64,000 nt of DNA from AC-32 sp963728765 (GTDB lineage: Bacteria > Actinomycetota > Thermoleophilia > Gaiellales > Gaiellaceae). Both the position numbers and the translations under genes were made by a program. Positions 60,966 through 64,000 of this stretch are shown one piece after another. The notes below the pieces were generated by a model, which worked only from the letters and a program-made list of their open reading frames with translations, was not told where the DNA came from and searched no databases. Location of the stretch: NCBI GenBank assembly GCA_963728765.1, contig CAVSKX010000002.1:434001-498000 (forward strand). Reading direction: 5' to 3'. Within the stretch, counting starts at the first letter, position 1, and each line of letters starts with the position of its first letter.

Positions 60966-61888
60966 GTGAGCTTGCTCACGTCGAGGGCGGCCGCGTGGCG
61001 AACAGGCGCGGCCGCCGTGCGGCGTGAACACAGGCGCTTCAGGCGGTTGATTCGGCCCGAACCCGGCTACCGATGGCTGCCGCTCTTCACCCGCGTGATC
61101 CTCGTGAATGCCGCCGTCCTTGTGACGGCGACGCTGGTCTTCGCGATCACTCCGGCAACCGTCTCCTTCCCACTGGCGGTGAGAGAAGCCGTCGTGCTCG
61201 CGCTCGGGCTGGCGGTGATCGTCGTCGCCAGTACGTTCCTATTGAGACTCACCTTCCGTCCACTCGGACGGCTTGTGCGGCTGATGGGCTCGATCGACCT
61301 GCTTCAGCCCGGACAGCGACTCGAGTTGAGCGGCGGGGTCGAGGTCCGGCGCGTGATCAGCACCTTCAATGACATGCTCGAGCGGCTCGAACGCGAGCGG
61401 CGCGAGAGCAATCGGCGCGCTCTTACTGCGCGGGAGGGAGAGCGCCGCCGGATCGGCCAGGAGCTTCACGACGAGATCGGGCAGCGGCTGACCGGCTTGC
61501 TGCTCCAGCTAGGACGAACGCTTCGCGATGCCCCCGACGAGACGCGCAGCGAGCTATTGACGGCTCAGGAGCTGGCTCGCTCGACTCTGGGACGAGATCG
61601 GTCGGCTCGCGTGGCAGCATCGGCCGGGCATCCTCGACGACCTGGGGTTGGTCGAGGCGCTACGCGAGCTTGTGAACGAGCTCGACGATCGCGAAGGCGT
61701 GCGTGTCTTCATGCTGGTCGACGGTCCACTACCGCCACTGTCCGGCGAGGCCGACCTCGTCATTTACGGGATCGCGCAGGAGAGCATCACAAACGCACTC
61801 CGCCACGCCCATGCTCGCCAGGTCGAGGTCGACCTCGGGCGCCACGACGGCGCGCGGCCGTCGTCGCTCACTTGGAGCGTCACCGGAG
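60966..61888 (+). pseudogene. Truncated histidine kinase (NarL-type partner)
   Basis: HAMP-type sensor kinase: two membrane helices (LFTRVILVNAAVLVTATLVF, VVLALGLAVIVVASTFLL), HAMP (FRPLGRLVRLMGSID), and the HisKA_3 phospho-acceptor GEGERRRIGQELHDEIGQRLTG-type block with its His. At 61589-61591 an extra G shifts the frame; the shifted frame gives DEIGRLAWQHRPGILDDLGL and the N box QESITNALRHAHA. The G boxes of the ATPase domain are absent because the DUF2254 gene starts there. A kinase cut by deletion. Confidence 0.75.
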
Positions 61889-63301
61889 GTGACCCTAAAT
61901 TTGCACGCGCGCTGGCTCAAGCTGCTGCACACCCTCTGGTTCGTGCCCAGCGCGATCGCGGTCGCCTACATCGCGTTGGCGCAGGTACTCGTCAAGCTCG
62001 ACGCCGACGAGCGATTCAGCAATATGTGGGTCTTCGGCGGTGGCGCGCACGCGGCGCGGACGGTCCTTTCGGTCATCGCTGGCTCACTTATCACCGTCGC
62101 CGGCCTCACCTTTTCGTTGACGATGATCGTGCTGCAGCTTACGTCGAGCCAGTTCAGTCCTCGAGTCGTCCGGAACTACCTCGGCGATCGGATCGCGCAG
62201 GTGACCATTGGGTCGTTCGTCGGCATTTTCGCCTTCTGCCTGCTGGCGCTGCGCTCGGTTGGCGATCAGTCGGAGCAGCCGGCCGTCCCCCGGTTGACTG
62301 TCACGGTCGCGAGCGGCCTCGCGCTCTTCGCGCTCGCGATGCTGATCGCTTTCATCCACCACATCGCGCAACTAGTACAGGCGTCGGAGCTGAGTGGTCG
62401 CCTCGGCCGGGAGACGCTCGAGGCGATCGAGCGTCTGTATCCATCGCATTTCGGCGAAGCCGTCACCCCCGACAAGCCGGAGGATCTCGTTGAGCGTTGG
62501 CGCCGCGAGGAACCCGCCGGAATCGTCCTCGCCGATCATCAGGGATTCGTCCAGAGCGTCGAGCTGTCAAATCTTGTGGGAGCGCTCCCCGATCCGGACG
62601 CACGGGTTCACGTGCTCGTGGCGCCGGGCGATTTCGCGTACGCCCACGAGCCCGTTGCGGAGGTCTGGCCGTCTGCCTGCGTCGACAGCGCCCGCGATGT
62701 CGTCCTGCGCAACATCACCGCGGGCGGCGAGCGTGACATCGACCAAGACGCGCATTTCGGCTTCCGGCAGTTGACGGATATCGCTCTCCGCGCGATCTCG
62801 CCGAGCGTCAACGATCCGACCACGGCGGCGACATGCATCGCGTACCTTCGGTCTGCGCTCACGTGTCTTGCCGCGCGCGAGTTCCCGTCCGCGATTCGCC
62901 AGATCGGGAACCACACCGAGCAACTCGTCGCCCGTCGCCGGACGTTCGGCGAGTATCTCGAGTCGTTCGCGGAGATCGGACGCTATGCGGCAGGCGACGC
63001 GCGCGTGGTTCGGGACCTCCTCGGTGCGCTCGCAGCTATCGGGCGCGCCGCGGCGGCAGTCGGTGCCGGCGATCGAGCCGCGAACGTGCGGGAGGTCGCG
63101 GCAGCGATTGCGGAACAGGCGCTTGCGGAGGTCCGTTGCGACCGCGACCGTGGGCTCGTCCGCGAGGCGCTCCGAGAGGTCGAGCATCTCGTCGATGGAA
63201 CAGGGGCAACAGCGCAGCCTGCCTCGACAGCGAGTGGCTTGACCGCGACTGCGTCTGAACGTTCCCCACGAAACACGATTCGGAAGCGAACGGGTCACTA
63301 G
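61889..63301 (+). CDS. DUF2254 membrane protein
   Basis: A 470-residue protein of the DUF2254 family: LLHTLWFVPSAIAVAYIALA, SLITVAGLTFSLTMIVLQLT, SSQFSPRVVRNYLGDR and DIALRAISPSVNDPTTAATC are all family hallmarks. Four N-terminal helices, then a cytoplasmic domain. Function unknown. GTG at 61889 is preceded by CGGAGG within the truncated kinase gene, so the promoter may now be the kinase's. Confidence 0.85.
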   Translation: MTLNLHARWLKLLHTLWFVPSAIAVAYIALAQVLVKLDADERFSNMWVFGGGAHAARTVLSVIAGSLITVAGLTFSLTMIVLQLTSSQFSPRVVRNYLGDRIAQVTIGSFVGIFAFCLLALRSVGDQSEQPAVPRLTVTVASGLALFALAMLIAFIHHIAQLVQASELSGRLGRETLEAIERLYPSHFGEAVTPDKPEDLVERWRREEPAGIVLADHQGFVQSVELSNLVGALPDPDARVHVLVAPGDFAYAHEPVAEVWPSACVDSARDVVLRNITAGGERDIDQDAHFGFRQLTDIALRAISPSVNDPTTAATCIAYLRSALTCLAAREFPSAIRQIGNHTEQLVARRRTFGEYLESFAEIGRYAAGDARVVRDLLGALAAIGRAAAAVGAGDRAANVREVAAAIAEQALAEVRCDRDRGLVREALREVEHLVDGTGATAQPASTASGLTATASERSPRNTIRKRTGH

Positions 63302-64000
63302 CTATCGCCACGCCTCGCCGCGCGCGCCCCGGCGATCTGACCGAGCTGAGCCGCACGCGCCAGGGCGATCACTCGATCGAGGGAGGGCCTTGGCCTCTCG
63401 ACGGGGGATGCTTGCGGGCGTTCGGGCGGCGTCACTCCGGGGCGCCTTGCGTCCCGCGACGAGCAGGTATTCGGCCGAGGTCAGTCCCTCGTGCAGCTCG
63501 CGCAGCCGAGAGCGGAGCTCGGGCCAGCGTCCGTCGGCCTCGGTCATCGCCCGCGCCGCCATCAGCGGGCCGAACCGGGTCGAGTGGTACTCGATGTCGT
63601 CGTCGGCGGAGTCGAACGGCGGGACCTCCAGCACGCCACGCTCGAACTCGAGCTCGATCCCGGTGCCCGCGAACAGCGTCCCGACGTGCTGCTCCGAGCC
63701 CCAAAGCCACGGCGGGTCGACGAACGCGGGCGGTGCGGGCAGGTAGGTGGCGGTCGTGCGCAGGATGTGCGTGACGGCGCTGTCCTCGGACCAGTTGCAC
63801 AGGGTCATCCGGCCACCGGGCCGCAACACGCGCGCGAGCTCCGCGGCGGCGACATGGTGGCGCGGCGCGAACATCACCCCGAGCGTCGAGACGACGACGT
63901 CGAAGCTCTCGTCGGCGAACGGCAGCGCCTCCGCGTCTCCCTCGACCCAGTCGATCGTGGCTCCTGCCTCGGCGGCAAGTGCACGACCAGTTGCGAGCAG
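63302..64000 (-). CDS. Class I SAM-dependent methyltransferase, partial
   Basis: The 5' end lies beyond the right edge. Visible: WVEGDAEALPFADESFDVVV (motifs II-III), the ARVLRPGGRMTLCNW motif and a C-terminal half with EGLTSAEYLLVAGRKA, typical of Methyltransf_11/25 proteins. The final 40 or so residues are Arg/Ser-rich and may be read past a frameshift. Substrate unknown. Confidence 0.8.
   Translation of the reverse strand: MLATGRALAAEAGATIDWVEGDAEALPFADESFDVVVSTLGVMFAPRHHVAAAELARVLRPGGRMTLCNWSEDSAVTHILRTTATYLPAPPAFVDPPWLWGSEQHVGTLFAGTGIELEFERGVLEVPPFDSADDDIEYHSTRFGPLMAARAMTEADGRWPELRSRLRELHEGLTSAEYLLVAGRKAPRSDAARTPASIPRREAKALPRSSDRPGACGSARSDRRGARGEAWR

Overview
The window is high-GC DNA with dense gene packing, many GTG/TTG starts and 4-base ATGA/GTGA gene overlaps. 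The gene families seen (several type IV pilus loci, an excalibur-domain protein, DUF2254, DUF4396, GH15, MFS transporters with a winged-helix tail) suggest an actinobacterium, most likely of class Thermoleophilia (Gaiellales/Solirubrobacterales). That taxonomic call is inference; no rRNA gene is present to test it.

Layout. 0-8.8 kb: small metabolic and regulatory genes (creatininase, PdxH, SRPBCC proteins, MarR/GntR/ArsR regulators with clear palindromic operators, a PspC protein, a CPBP protease, a PAS-LuxR regulator). 8.8-24 kb: a complete type IV pilus locus (PilC, a PilV-like prepilin, a PilT-PilM-PilN-PilO operon, three tandem PilA-type pilins, PilB, PilD, PilX/PilW-like minor pilins, a PASTA protein). 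24-27.3 kb: a gene-poor scar with small ORFs, two strongly structured DNA/RNA elements and the tail of a dead integrase. 27.3-30 kb: a second PilT coupled to a lytic transglycosylase/M23 wall hydrolase. 30-40 kb: geranylgeranyl-reductase-like protein, adenylate cyclase/ATPase regulator, formamidase, broken APC permease, tRNA-Tyr, PAS-LuxR, membrane proteins and tRNA-Thr. 40.35-44.61 kb: a 4.2-kb island bounded by exact 43-bp copies of the tRNA-Thr 3' half, carrying a heliorhodopsin, TspO and an NAD(P)-binding protein. 45-48.3 kb: DUF4396 plus a chimeric antiporter/MFS remnant. 48.3-60.7 kb: a long minus-strand run of mostly overlapping genes (STAS, PPC, SDR, GH15, FAD/Fe-S oxidoreductase, pyruvate-oxidase-like enzyme, sugar transporter, FUSC). 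61-64 kb: truncated histidine kinase, DUF2254 protein, partial methyltransferase.

Two results stand out. First, the pilus genes share a promoter of sigma-28/WhiG type: a CTCAAG-like box, exactly 15 bases, then GCCGATAR, usually ending 7-9 bases before the start codon, so the mRNAs are probably leaderless. pilC and pilV share one -35 hexamer read from opposite strands. Second, a heliorhodopsin gene (retinal lysine and counter-ion glutamate both visible) lies directly behind tspO inside a tRNA-bounded island.

Many genes are interrupted by one- or two-base frameshifts, several in G/C runs. This could be genuine decay or residual assembly error, and it affects how the pseudogene calls should be read.
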